From NCBI GenBank assembly GCA_951230915.1, contig OX579639.1, positions 3,906,001-3,970,000 on the forward strand: a stretch of DNA of 64,000 nucleotides, given 5' to 3'. This stretch comes from Antitrichia curtipendula (Eukaryota; Streptophyta; Bryopsida; Hypnales; Leucodontaceae). How positions within the stretch are numbered: the stretch's first letter is position 1; every line of letters starts with the position of its first letter. A program made the position numbers and the translations under genes. This document shows, piece after piece, positions 33,033-44,519 of the stretch. The notes under the pieces were generated by a model. The model had not been told where the DNA came from. It made no database searches and saw nothing but the letters and a program-made list of their open reading frames with translations.

Positions 33033-33265
33033 TTAACCCTTAAACGTCGGATTGGTGGCTGTGGAAATCATCCTTTTGCAAAACCTTGGGAACAATTGGC
33101 TTAAAAAAATGAAAAGTATTCATTGGAAGTCAAACTACTGTAAAAGACCTTCCTTTTCACAACAAAATTTGGAGGATGAATAGTTGCATTTCTGTCTGTC
33201 CTACATAGGAGATTCTCTTGTCATTCATCAAACGCAAAATGTCCGCCTCGGCGTTCAAGGGTTAA
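33033..33265. mobile_element. Short TTAA-flanked MITE (233 bp)
   Basis: TTAACCCTTAAACGTCGGAT at 33033 and the inverse of TTAACCCTTGAACGCCGAGG at 33246-33265 form terminal inverted repeats starting with CCC inside TTAA. This is the arrangement of piggyBac-type elements. No coding capacity. It is different in interior sequence from the ~0.93-kb TTAA family. Confidence 0.65.
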
Positions 33266-35045
33266 GGGAATATGGGAGACACAAATATAAGTACAAATTA
33301 ACTGTATGACACTTGTTGAATAGATCCAATTGAAATGTATATTATTACTACTCAACCTCAAAAACTATGTTATGTGCAATATTGTTGTCAATTCAGGGAT
33401 GAAGCACCTCAATCATCAGTCTCATTTCTCAACTGTTAGAACTTTTTTCCTTTGGTGTTATAGCCTCCGAGAAAGTAACAAACGAGTGTCTTTGCTAGCA
33501 AGCCCAATTGAAACTTTGCAATCAATAAACTGAATTACCAAAGAATCATCCTTCTTCAACTCTTGCTTCAAAACCTAGTAATTCAGTTGTCCACCAAAGA
33601 AATACCACAGTAAAATGTAAATCATGTCCCCTACAGCTAGAGTGAGACTCATGGCCAATTTCAATTGCTACAGCACAAGATCTATAAAAGTACAAACCAA
33701 CCCTGCCTTAAGAAGCACTATGGACACGGGGAGAGGTGCAGTCGTAACTAGAAAATGTAACTTATGAGGGAAGTAACTTAATCGGTCAAGCATTTGGTAC
33801 AAGAACAGAGGAATAGTGGTGTCAACCTCATGATTCCTGCTCCATAGTTGACAGGTTTGTTACCAACTTGGGCACACCACCATTCTGTTCTTCAAAGAAA
33901 ATAGCCTTTTCAAAGAATTTTGGAACACATTTCTGAAATAGCCTTCTCCTGGAGGTCAGCTCTACTAATGAGGCCCATGTAGTGAGAGCTAGCCTTGGGT
34001 GTACAGGAACAGATTCAGGGGACACTTACCTCGTGATATCATGAGCGAAAACGCTGAGAGAATCACAAAAAAGCAAAGCACGATGCTGCTCGACTTAAAG
34101 AGCTTCTCTTCAGACCGGGCCTACCGTACATAGGCCACATCTCATGCGCAAGCCAAGCCTGCATGGAGCCTCATGGCTATAACACCACCCTCTCTCAGCC
34201 TTTCCAGAATGGAGATCGAGAAAAAGGAGACCAGAAACAGCACCAGGAGTCACGATAGGGGACAGAATGAACAGAACTTAGATGCATTTGCAGAAAAAAG
34301 ATGGCAAGCATCACTTCATTGTGCGGATTTAAACGCGGTATCCATGAAACTAACCTTTAAGTTGGAACCTTCCTGTTCCCACATCACGAAAAAAGTGTGA
34401 AGACTGTCACTGGAAATAAAGTTGGAAAGACACTATGGATGCTCATGGACCTAAGTGCGTCCTGCGCTACAAAAACTGAAACTCAAGAGAGAAAAAGAGA
34501 CATAGGCTCGTCAAAAGACATTGCTTGAAGCTAGTAAGGTGTAGCAGTGACCTTCTCATGTGACGTAGATCCTAAGCTAAATGAATGTCTCAAAAACATT
34601 CATTAGGATGGCATTAGGCAGATCATTCTAATCAAAACATAGCACTTTGCCTTACTTCCGAACTCTCATTTAAAAACCGAATTAATTACCCTGGAACCCT
34701 AAATCCAAATGTAGCTATCGTGCATCCACGCAGGTCGTCAGGTTGCCCGGTAAGAATGTCCAATGGCAACAATCAACACATCAAAATACAACGGCAATGC
34801 ACAAAATCATACGGAGTATGAAGATAACTGTTATTGTATGAAAATCCCGTATCATTTTGAAGAACAAGCAACTTTACAATGATGTCGTTGTCAACTCGAG
34901 CTTTCCAAGATAACAGTCGCAAGACTAGGCAAGCTCTCAGAGACTGTGAAGGCACTCTTATAAGTTTCTACACTCATCTGTAATACTCAGCTACAAACCC
35001 TCAATGATCATAGAGACTACTCAACCATGCGCAAACCTGCTGCAG
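33266..35045. other. Intergenic region downstream of MnSOD
   Basis: The few hundred bases next to 35046 are the likely MnSOD 3'UTR. A good donor-like site on the minus strand (ACGAG|GTAAGTGTCC near 34028) hints at a transcript, but no convincing coding exon was found. Confidence 0.35.
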
Positions 35046-36628
35046 TCAAGCCTTATCAAATCGCGTGGCCACATCCTTCCAGTTCACAACCTTCCAGATG
35101 TTCTTCAGATAGTCCGGCTTAACATTTTTGTACTGGCCACCACCGATTCAAGTTTCTGAATTAGACAAGTGCCCGAAAAATGGAACAATTCCATTCTAAG
35201 AATTTATTAGAAGCATAATCCAATACAACCTATAAGCATCTGATTCCACATCACACATGAGAAGAAAACAAAGAACCTCTATTTACTAGAGACCTATGAA
35301 GGCAAAAGAAAAGAACTGTACCTGCAGGTAGTAGGCATGTTCCCAAACATCAATTCCAAGCAAAGGAATGAGGCCCTTTGGCGCCAGTGTATCCTAAGAG
35401 TTTCAAACGATTTTCACGTTCACAATCAATAATTAAAAACTTTAAATCTAGTTCAAACTCCTATCCATGCTAATTTATCCATGTAATTGCAAACTTGGAG
35501 AGATCAAGTACGCAATATACAACAAAAAATTATAAATGGACGAAAAGCCTATCATTGCATCAAGAACAAAAAACATCACAAACCTGGTTTGCGGTTGTCT
35601 CCACTGAAAGCCGCTTCAAATCCTTGTTCAAACCCAGCCACTGCACCATATAGTACACCAATGCATCAGTTTATTACATGCACGAATAGCCTAATTATTA
35701 CCTAAATAAAATATACAATGCAAAAAACAGGGGATTACTTTAGACATATTTACATTGCACACTGTAAAGAGACAAATAGGTCAATAGTAAACATACCACC
35801 CAGCCCGATCCCTGTACACCGGCACCTGCTGCATTCATGCTTGCAGACAATTTGTCCAAACCTCCAAATTGAGCTTCAATGGCTTTAGCAAGGCTTCCTT
35901 GAGGGGGTGAGCCTCCGCCTTCCTGCAAAATCAAGCAAGATTTCAGCGGGAAATCCCATGTTCACTGCAACCCCATGCCAATCCACATAATACTCCACCA
36001 CAACATATGAGAAGTAATCTTTATGCACAAAAGAATTTAAGAACAAGAAATGCCAGACATATGCCCAATCGGGCATCCACTTCTGTTGCAATTTCCGACA
36101 AATATCAACACTGAGCACATAGTGCTTCCGAATGTAAAGTGAGTATCAAAGTCCTCAAATTCAGGTTCAGATTGAAAGAGTAAGAGCTTACACTGGTGGG
36201 CGCCAAATTCTTCCAAAACATGGAGTGGTTTACATGTCCTAGAAATGAAACACAAGAAGATGATTAGAAACACAAAAACTTATCGATTCCACTCCACGTG
36301 AACAAGATTACATGCCAAATCTTTCTAATCAAGTACCTCCGCCATTGAAATTGATGGCCGACTGCAGGCCAACAATTACTGCAGGGTCGTTGGTGGCATT
36401 CAGCTGCTCCAGTGCTTTGTTGAAGTTGGTGATGTAAGTCTGATGGTGCTTCTGGTGGTGCAGCTTCATGATCTCGCCGCTGATGTAGGGCTCCAGTGCC
36501 CCGTAGTCGTAGTCCAGATCCGGCAGCGTCTCAGTGTGGAGCGTGGTCGTGACCATCGCCCTCCGCTGTGCCCACCCTGTCATCACGGGCACTGATTTTC
36601 GGCCCATTCTCATCATCGTTGCCGCCAT
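35046..36628 (-). CDS. MSD1: Mitochondrial-type Mn superoxide dismutase, six coding exons
   Basis: Coding exons on the minus strand: 36628-36337, 36238-36192, 35922-35797, 35640-35584, 35393-35322 and 35132-35046, all with GT..AG introns (98, 269, 156, 190 and 189 bases) and consistent phases. They join to 226 residues, normal for plant MnSOD. The enzyme converts superoxide to hydrogen peroxide and oxygen in the mitochondrial matrix. The first ~30 residues ([20 protein letters not shown]) form a basic, acid-free presequence. Then come [68 protein letters not shown] and [15 protein letters not shown]. The metal ligands sit in KHHQTY/LHHQKH, HVNHS and [10 protein letters not shown]. The end is [20 protein letters not shown]. 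Splice sites were read by eye. Confidence 0.95.
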
Positions 36629-36660
36629 CCTGATTGCTCAATTTGCTTATCAATCTCCGC

Positions 36661-37458
36661 CTACCACAAACACAAAAATGCAATTCAATGAAAAAAAAAC
36701 CCTACGTATTAATAGATTTGATATCTCCTTCCAATACAGACAACAAAACCAATGTTGGTGACACACTATGAGAAAAATAAAGTACAGAAAGGCTCAAATA
36801 TTGAAACTGCTTGCACTAACAAAATCAAAAAAGTATAAGTTCAGAACCTATATCTAAGGTAATCATCCTTGTCTTGTGAGATTTGTGCCCCAGGAATAAG
36901 AGAAGAATGACTACCCTAGACTGAGATTCTTCATCCATTTAAGGTATGCCACTGTGACGCAATTACGTAGGGATCGCAATTAGGTGTTCTTACCTCACTC
37001 GAACTGCCAACAAAGCGCATCCAATAAACCCAAAAAATTAAATCTAACTACCAAGAAATTGCGACTAAACTGCCAACAAATTGTAATCAAACTACCAAAA
37101 AATTGCAACGGAACTGCCTACACCTCTTTCTCTCTCTTTGAAAGGTCTAATCGACCGTAACATTCACGCAGAGAAGGTCGGCATCAACGACACAACACTG
37201 CAAGCTCACCTCGCTCCCACGTGATACAATTGAATTAGGGTTCGCGCGAACGCACCAATCCCAAAGGAAGCGCAGAAGTGGAGATTAAAAAGCGAGAAAA
37301 GACGAAAGATTTGAACAGCATACCCTAGAAAACTAATCCCGTCTAATCGACACAGCTGAGGAAAGACATCAAACCACTCTGCAACGGAAATCTGGGAGAA
37401 AGAGTCACCCTTCCAAGACCACGGATCGGGCAATGGGGGAAAGCTCGACTTGACTTAC
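36661..37458 (-). other. MSD1: Predicted 5'UTR intron of the MnSOD gene
   Basis: A donor GATCTG|GTAAGTCAAG at 37459/37458 and an acceptor TTTGTGGTAG|GCGGAG at 36661/36660 would define a 798-base intron that brings a leader exon (~37460-37560) to 33 bases upstream of the ATG at 36628. This is inferred from splice signals alone. Confidence 0.45.
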
Positions 37459-37569
37459 CAGATCGATGCACAGCAGGGGTTCTTCAGTACACAGAGACGG
37501 GAAGCGCGCTCGCGGCGTCGTCGCCAGTCAGCTCGTCAGTACAGTAGTGAAGGGAATGCAGTTGCATGG

Positions 37570-38375
37570 ACAAGTGCCCTCGCTACATTTATCCACTTGG
37601 AAATGTGCATGGATGGGAAGGCACAAGACCCATGCGGCCTAACCGCATAACATTGTTAAGTTAACCTTCGCTGGGGGTTTCCCTTGTGCTCCTCCAAAAT
37701 CCGGCAGCCCCCCAGTGTTGAAACTCAGACAAAATACAGCTTCTGACTCAAATCATTAACTGACACGCCACTCCTTGTAACACTACCGTACCGTACCTGA
37801 AGGTCTGATTCAGCACCTATGTGTCAAATTCTTTTTTTTTGTATGCAAAAAGGGTTTTAGCAACTGAAATTATTGGTGTAACTCTATAGAAATGTTGCAG
37901 AAATTTCACTTGTAATATTCCAAACATTCAGACATATCAGAAAATACATAAATTTACGTTTGAATCTGACCTTCACATAGGGTTTTGCTGACTTGGCCGA
38001 ACCAATCTCCTCTCCAGTATTATAACTAATCTTCCCCCAAGTATCTTGGGAGGAATAATACCTCTAGCTAGGGTGGAAGTTGGTTAACAATGTTATGCGC
38101 AAACCCCGCAAAATGGGGTGTAATTGGCGAGATTTTTTTCAAAACATTAGCCACGGGCACAGTTTTTAAGACGCTAAACCCATCCGACAAAGTGAAACCA
38201 GCAAGATGAATTTTGTGTTCTATGCGATAAAAGTAAAAAAAAAAATCACCTATTTTATACTGTATGTACGATACGTTCTTGGCATCTCTTAGCTAATTTG
38301 GGATCTTTGATTGCAAATATGAATTCAAAATTTGTAAATTTTATCATGTGCAACAAATAAAAAATTACTAGGTTT
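37570..38375. other. MnSOD upstream intergenic sequence
   Basis: No gene is visible. The stretch 38314-38360 (GCAAATATGAATTCAAAATT, then TGTAAATTTTATCATGTG) matches, inverted, 57541-57592, so it belongs to a dispersed repeat. Confidence 0.4.
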
Positions 38376-38806
38376 TTTCCTAGGATAAATCCACCTTGCT
38401 GTTAAATAAGAGCAAGAGCAAGAAATATATCAAGAAAATATCAAAAATAAGAAGCTAAAATATGTAAAGCATGAAACTAGAACTCAAGAGATGGGTTGTA
38501 AGACTATGGAGATCCTTAGTCTTGACATCCTTGTATCCTACTACCTAACTTTTATTTTTAACCTAGGAGTTTCTATTTTTAATATAACAACTTTTACTTC
38601 TAGTCTAGGAAGTTCTACTTTTAATCTAAATTTTTTTTCTAGAAGCTTCTTCTTACTATATGTCATGACAACTCCTCCATCTTTAGTGACAAATTCCAAA
38701 AGGAGCCTTATATCTAGGCTTTGGATTATCATAATAAAGTCAATGAAATTCTATATTTTTTGAGGTGCGTTGATATTGCTGGTTTCCATGTATGCTCATT
38801 GATATC
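38376..38806 (-). repeat. Possible LTR remnant abutting the truncated LINE
   Basis: On the minus strand this AT-rich stretch has a short tandem-like purine-rich section (AGAACTTCCTAGACTAGAAG, then ATTAAAAATAGAAACTCCTA) and a C/T-rich tail ending TTGCTCTTGCTCTTATTTAA. It resembles copia LTRs in general composition only. LINE ORF2 ends exactly as this sequence begins. A second copy or a primer-binding site was not found, so the call is tentative. Confidence 0.3.
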
Positions 38807-41041
38807 TTATATTCTCTCAATATATTCTTTATGATTGTTAGCTTCAATAGAAGGTAGCGGTAGTTGCAAGGCGGATTCTCGCACTATTTCACTATTTGGA
38901 AGCTTGAAACCTTGTATCTGCATCTCCGGAGCGTCCAACAGATAGCTTAGAGATTCCGAGACTAAAATAAAGAGGAAAGGAGCCAGCGGACAACCCTGGC
39001 GGACTGATCTCGAGAGTCTGAAGGATGTGCCTGTTTCCCCATTGACGTTCACCTCCGCCGAAGCTGTAGAGTACAGGGTTCTGATCCAATGCGTGAGCTG
39101 ACGACTGAACCCTAGTTTCAATAGCGTGCCTTCCATGAAGTCCCAGTTGAGGCGATCAAAGGCTTTCTCGAAGTCCAGGAGTAGGAGTGCTAAATCCTGG
39201 TTACTACGTACTGCCCAGGTCATCGCTTCTTGCGCCACGTAAATGTTCTCCACGATATCTCTGCCTTGTATAAAGCCTGTTTGAGAGGGTCTGATAAGCT
39301 TTGGCAGGAGAGGTTGGAGACGTAGGGCTATCAGCTTAGCCATGATCTTGTAGAATCCCCCAAGCAGGGAGATCGGTCTGTAATTTTTGGCCAAAGTTGG
39401 ATCACCCTCCTTGGGTAAGAGTACAATCGTCCCTGTGTTAAGCTCTGCCGGTAGCTGACCCGATCTGAAGCATTCTTTGACCGCATTGAGCAAAGGGAGA
39501 TGGATTTCCTCAAAGCAGATTTGATAAAATTCTGGAGGTACTCCGTCTTTCCCTGACGCCACTCCTTTTGCTAGGGAGTTCACCGCTTCCTGTAGCTCGT
39601 GGATCGTGATTTCCTTGTCAAGGTCTTTATTTTGCTCGTTTGTGACGATACTTGGGGTATGAGCCCAAACTTTATCCCTGGCTTGCCTGACTTCAGCTGA
39701 TTCACCCGGTGCTGTGTACAGGTCCTGAAAGAAACCTGTCAAGTACTGAAGCTTGTCCTCTTGAGAAGTCAGCAATCCCTCAGGTGATGATAACGCTGTG
39801 ATCTGTGTTTTAGAATGTGTGGCTCTGTGGAAATTGAAAAATTGTTTAGAACATGTATCTCCGAAGCGGAACCACTGTGAGGCCATTTCATTTCGGTGTT
39901 TTTCAATCTCACCCAAGGATTTAGCTGTGAGATCCGCTTGGATATCATCATGGAGTTGTAGTGCACCATCATCGTCCGGATGCTGCTCCAGATACTTTTC
40001 CGTGAAAGCTAGCTTATCCAATAAAGCTCTCTCCTCCTTAAAATGATTTTTCTTTAAGGATTTGGTGATGGCCGTACTGCTTTTCCTGACTCTCTCTATC
40101 GCCTGTGCTAACCAGCAACCCCAACCCTGTTGCCCATCTGGATAGGGTACCTCATGCCAAGCTGATAATAACTCGGTTTTATGTTCCTCTGACTGCAGAA
40201 GTGCCAAGTTAAACCTGGCCCCTTTGGCGTTTTTCCTGCCCGAGTCCGCCGGTAGAAGCTGCAGCAGAATGGGGTGATGGTCAGAGAAAGCTGTCATCCT
40301 GGGTAGGGTCTGTAGGAAGCCCCCTTTAACACTAAAGGCTGTGGAGATATAGAATCTGTCTAGTCTTGCACTTCTGGCCTGCTCTCCAACCCTGTTGTTT
40401 GTCCACGTCATTCTTGTGTGAGAGAAGTCCACCATGCCCTGCGCACCATCAATCTCTATAAGCCCATAGAATGCCGTGAATCTTTCCCATTCTGCCCTTT
40501 CCCGGCGATTCATGCCGAGCCTGAGCGTATTACCCCCGATTCTATCAGACTCTTTTTCCACCATATTAAAGTCTCCAGCTATGATGAGATTCTTGTCCTG
40601 TATTTTCGCCTCTGTAAGAGCTTTCCACAGCTGGGCTCTGTCTGTGCTCTCAGATGGAGCATATATGTTTACCACCGTCCAAGTGTGGCCCTGGTTGGAA
40701 CTGAGAGTGATAAATTGGGCTCTGCCAGGCATAATTACCCCATGGCTAACCATCCTATGTGTTTCTTGATGATGCAGAAGAATCGCCGTGCCTGCCCTGT
40801 ATCGACCTTGTGGGCTGACTATCGCAGGATTCCACAGCCTGCTACCTTTAGGGAAGGGTAAGCATCGATTCCGCTCCATGCATCTGTCCTCGGACATCCA
40901 ATGTTCTTGCAGGAGAATTATTTTAGGTGAGGGGTCCGCCCGTTCAAAAATTCTCCTAAGTATTGCTTTTTTCTGAGCCCCTTTTGCTCCATTACCCAGG
41001 CCACGGGTGTTAATGGAGGCTATAGCGAATGGAGCATTCAT
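38807..41041 (-). pseudogene. LINE ORF2: endonuclease and reverse transcriptase, cut before the YADD motif
   Basis: ATG 41041 overlaps the ORF1 stop (ATGA). An APE-type endonuclease fills residues ~1-240 (IASINTRGLGN, ILLQEHW, VNIYAPSE, AGDFNMVE, SDHHPILL). A linker leads to the reverse transcriptase (~430-730): GKDGVPPEFYQ, PKEGDPTLAKNYRPISLL, PSQTGFIQGRDIVENI, LLLLDFEKAFDRLNWDF, and SVRQGCPLAPFLFILVSE. The frame then passes into unrelated sequence after KLPNSEIVRESALQ and stops at 38807, so the YADD catalytic motif and everything after it are missing. The element is therefore inactive. Truncation at the 3' side is unusual, since LINE copies usually lose the 5' end, and suggests a later insertion or recombination. 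Confidence 0.9.
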
Positions 41042-43218
41042 AATGAGGGAGCCGGAGTACCGGCATTGACTGAAGAATCTGAGCTGAGACGAACTCGCTT
41101 CGCTGATTGAGAGGGAGAGGCATGACGGCCGAGCGACCATTCTTCCGATGAAGCGGGTTCCGACTTCAGGTTAGTCACTGCTGCGAAAAGCATGTGTGAG
41201 GGCGATTTGTTCCAATTTGAGGCAAAATCATTGATTTTGCTGGATACGAACCACTTGAAGGGTTGCGCTCTGGGTACCTTAGTGTGACCAATTGCTTGGA
41301 TGAGGACGGCGACTGTGAGCTCCGAAATCCCATGTTTAGTGTCCCATCTGTAGTACCAACCTCCATCATTCCAGTTGGTGAATGAAGTTTGTATGAAATT
41401 CACCTGAGTGTTTAGTGAATCCAGAACCGCCGCTGCTACTGTCTTGCGTGCTGAGTATGTTGACCATGTGCCATCTCTCACCGCCATCGCTATAGGTTCG
41501 AGAGGTTCTGCAATTACGCCTACGGTGTTCATCAAGAATGTTTTTGAGGAGCCACCTTTCTTGATTATCGGCCATATAGTCAAGTGGTTGGACATGGATC
41601 CCGGGGTTGAGGGCGATTCTGACTCTGATCTGAAATCAGCATTGCAGAAGGCATTCCAGAAACTGATTGGGATCTGCGTTGAGGTTTTGCCTTCCGTCGG
41701 TGGAGGGGATCGGACTTCTACCTCCGGCGGGATGTTGTAATACCTTCCTTCATATCTGCGCACTGGTCTGACCTCCTCTTCAGTAGGAACTGGCACTGTC
41801 TCTTGCGTGGGCTCTGCTAGCTGCTTTTCCGGATCAGGCGGCTGGCCGGATTCTGGCTCCTGCTGTGCGTGTTTTGGGACTGGTGCTGCAGGAACCATTG
41901 CCTTGTCAGGGTTTATCTGCTGTCCTAGCTCCTGCTGGTCCATATGCATGTCTGTGTCCACCCCTTGATGCAGCTGCGTCTGTTCTCCTAATGGTGCAGG
42001 TCGTTCTATCTCCGCCCTCGTGTCCTCTTGATTTTCTGAGTTTGACTCTTGCAGCGCTTGAAAGGGGTTCGCGGTACTGATCCCGCCTGCTTGCTTCGCC
42101 GGAGGATTTGGGTGGTGCTTGAAGGTCTGACTTTGTTCTACCTGCGCTGCTTTGCCCTTCGATTTATTCTTGGACTGCTTCACGACCCAAGCTTGTCCTG
42201 CCTCCAGAGTCTTGTCAGCTTCTACAGTAGAGGTATTCATCTTTTCCGTTGCAGGAGGCGGAGTGGGCTTGACTGGTTGATTTTTATTCTGATATCTTGG
42301 CAAATGGCAGTCTTGCGTGGCGTGACCAAAACCTCTGCATCTATTGCATTGGTTTGGAAGCCCTGAGTAGAAAATCCGCTGCTTTTTCACCTCATTCGGC
42401 TTGGCCTCTGGAGCGAAGGATGGGAGCGACAGCGTTGCGGGCAACTTTTGAATATTGTAAACTAACACATTTATGATCGGGCCTGCAGGACGCTTCCTTG
42501 CAGAGCTTTTACCCTCCACTGATAGGACCTCACCAATGAGTTGTCCTAGCTTCTTGAGCCATTTCTCTTCTTGCAAGTAAGGTTCCAGATCTGGGAACTG
42601 AACCCTAACTATGTGGCCTAGATTGTGAGTGGTTGGATCCTCAGGAGAGAATCCATGGGACCATTGTCCCAGTCTGACCACTCTTCCTCCCCACGCTAAT
42701 GTGTTTATCTTCCTGCAATTGCTTGCACTGGTCGCATCAGGAAATTCGATCCTGAAGAATCCTTTGGACATCATTTGGACTGAGAGGAAATGATCTTTTA
42801 TGTGGGATTTCAGGAAGTTTGTGATTTGGAGATGGCTCGGAGCTTGCCCCGGGACTTGGCCAATGACTAGTCTCTTCTCCATATCTGCAGCTTTTTCTTG
42901 CAACTGTCCCTTTTCTTCCGAAGTGAAGAAAGCATGAATGCTTAGCTGCGTGTCGAAGGGCGAAGGCAAAGCTGCCTTCTTGGTTGTAATTTGTTTTTTT
43001 TCTGCAATTTGCTTGCATTGCAGGCATTGATCTGTGCCCCCCCAGCATCTGCCACACAATTCTGGAAGAGCTGCTCCTGCCGGAGCTGCTGCTGCCTGGA
43101 TCGGTGGATCTGGAGGGTTAATGCTTAGTTTACTTTTGCCTTTCGTGTCCTGAATATGGATCTGCAGTTGCGGTGCCACCTTGGATGGGTACTCCACTAA
43201 CTGCATTGGGACCTCCAT
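41038..43218 (-). CDS. LINE ORF1: DUF4283-like, CCHC zinc-knuckle protein
   Basis: ATG 43218 gives about 726 residues to TGA 41040-41038. A cysteine cluster near residues 55-70 (CGRCWGGTDQCLQC) precedes a DUF4283-like region (~130-260: FRIEFPDATSASNCRKINTL, GGRVVRLGQWSHGF). A CCHC zinc knuckle follows (CNRCRGFGHATQDC). The middle is Pro/Gln-rich and low in structure. The C-terminal ~130 residues include NWNDGGWYYRWD and appear folded. ORF1 proteins of plant LINEs bind the element RNA to form the retrotransposition particle. The ORF is intact and lies directly upstream of ORF2, with a stop-start overlap. A frame extension to GTG 43239 is not needed. Confidence 0.85.
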   Translation of the reverse strand: MEVPMQLVEYPSKVAPQLQIHIQDTKGKSKLSINPPDPPIQAAAAPAGAALPELCGRCWGGTDQCLQCKQIAEKKQITTKKAALPSPFDTQLSIHAFFTSEEKGQLQEKAADMEKRLVIGQVPGQAPSHLQITNFLKSHIKDHFLSVQMMSKGFFRIEFPDATSASNCRKINTLAWGGRVVRLGQWSHGFSPEDPTTHNLGHIVRVQFPDLEPYLQEEKWLKKLGQLIGEVLSVEGKSSARKRPAGPIINVLVYNIQKLPATLSLPSFAPEAKPNEVKKQRIFYSGLPNQCNRCRGFGHATQDCHLPRYQNKNQPVKPTPPPATEKMNTSTVEADKTLEAGQAWVVKQSKNKSKGKAAQVEQSQTFKHHPNPPAKQAGGISTANPFQALQESNSENQEDTRAEIERPAPLGEQTQLHQGVDTDMHMDQQELGQQINPDKAMVPAAPVPKHAQQEPESGQPPDPEKQLAEPTQETVPVPTEEEVRPVRRYEGRYYNIPPEVEVRSPPPTEGKTSTQIPISFWNAFCNADFRSESESPSTPGSMSNHLTIWPIIKKGGSSKTFLMNTVGVIAEPLEPIAMAVRDGTWSTYSARKTVAAAVLDSLNTQVNFIQTSFTNWNDGGWYYRWDTKHGISELTVAVLIQAIGHTKVPRAQPFKWFVSSKINDFASNWNKSPSHMLFAAVTNLKSEPASSEEWSLGRHASPSQSAKRVRLSSDSSVNAGTPAPSL

Positions 43219-44010
43219 ACTACGTACCCTCCCACTCACAGTTTAAGGCTTTTAGGGTTTGGGGTTCGTGCTAATATCACAGACGACGCGTCCTTGCTGC
43301 AGATCGGGTTACCTCTCTGAAGCTGAACTATGTCTGATCCTACTGACGGAATCGCAATACTATGCACTCACCTAAACTCTCGAGTTTCTCTGTGCTGACC
43401 TAGCAGTTCTAACTTAGTCTCTGGATCGCTCCCTCGAACCGTGTGGCTGCCACTGAAATAAACAGAACCCTCTACACCCTCTCTCTTCACCTCAGACCTT
43501 CACCGACCCTCACTTTAGGTTCACTCAAACCCTCACTCCGACCTTCGTTTTAGCCTTACACTCCAGACCCTCACTCGAACTCTCCTCTCTAAACCTTCGT
43601 AACAAACCCTAAAATAACATGGAGGCTATTAGATCGCCACTAAGAAATGATCGACGCTTAACATTGGGCTGCTAAGAGGTGGAAGAAATGAATTAGAGAG
43701 TGGAAAAGAGGAAGACTCAGATGATGATTTGCAGAAGTTAGGGTTTTGTAAGGTTAGGGTTTGGTATGGTAGGGTTTCTCTCAGCTATGGCCGACCACGG
43801 AAAACGATGAAGCGCCTCACCGAAACACACTCAGAACAACAAGATCAACACAAAAATCAAACTCTCAGCCTAAAAGGACCTCAGAAATCGCATTTAGAAA
43901 AATCGGTCTCTCCGCCCTCCTGTGTGGTGGTAGTAGCCTTTAGTAGCCTTGGTATGACCGCATCACGGCAAGTATCGGAGGCGAAAGTATTTAGCCAAGA
44001 CAGACCGAAA
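43219..44010. other. LINE 5' region and flank
   Basis: Probably contains the LINE 5'UTR; a run of CCCTCACT / ACCCTC-type segments (43455-43600) is repetitive. The left limit of the element is not visible. A 172-codon plus-strand frame from 43729 crosses into the GC repeats and is not supported as a gene. Confidence 0.4.
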
Positions 44011-44475
44011 TTTTTTCTAAGTGCTGGGTTTCACCTCCTCAGGCAGCGTCGCGAGCACCCGGGACTTGGTTCTCTGAGACTGCGTCGCGGCCACCCGGGA
44101 CTTGGGCCTCCCGTGACGACTCATGTTGCGGCACCCTGGAGTCTCGCTGCGCCTCTTGTCGCGGTGGTTCTGTCCTCCGATATCGGGCTGGGGCGCGGCC
44201 ACCCTGCAGTGACACCCCGCTGCGTGGCGACTCCAGAATTTTTCTAAGTGTTGGGCTCTCCTCCTCAGGCAGCGTCGCGGCCACCCGGGACTTACGGTGT
44301 CACGACTTCACGGGCGCGCGCTGGTTGGGGTCCGTCACGACTTCGCTGTGGCGCGCGGTGCTTGGGGTTCGTCACGACTTCCCTGGGGCGCGCGCTGCTT
44401 GGGGTCCGTCACTTCGCTGCGTGCTAGTTGGGGGCGCGTCACGACTTTGCTGCGGCGCGCGCTGGTTAGGGTGAC
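44011..44475 (+). repeat. GC-rich repeats (two types)
   Basis: CCTCCTCAGGCAGCGTCGCG, with CACCCGGGACTT after it, occurs at 44035 and 44261, part of a ~228-bp direct repeat with TTTTTCTAAGTG before each copy. From 44300 to 44470 a second array has about four ~50-bp units of the form GCGCGCGCTG(G/C)TTGGGGTCCG then TCACGACTTCGCTGCG. The array is rich in CpG and borders an extreme AT-rich island. Confidence 0.75.
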
Positions 44476-44519
44476 TGTCAAAACAAAAATTTCAAAGTGT
44501 TGGTCGCCAATACAACGTG

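Noticed and set aside
43729..44247. 172-codon plus-strand frame
   Set aside because: Half of it translates the GC-rich repeats, and the rest overlaps the likely LINE 5' region; no motif supports a protein.
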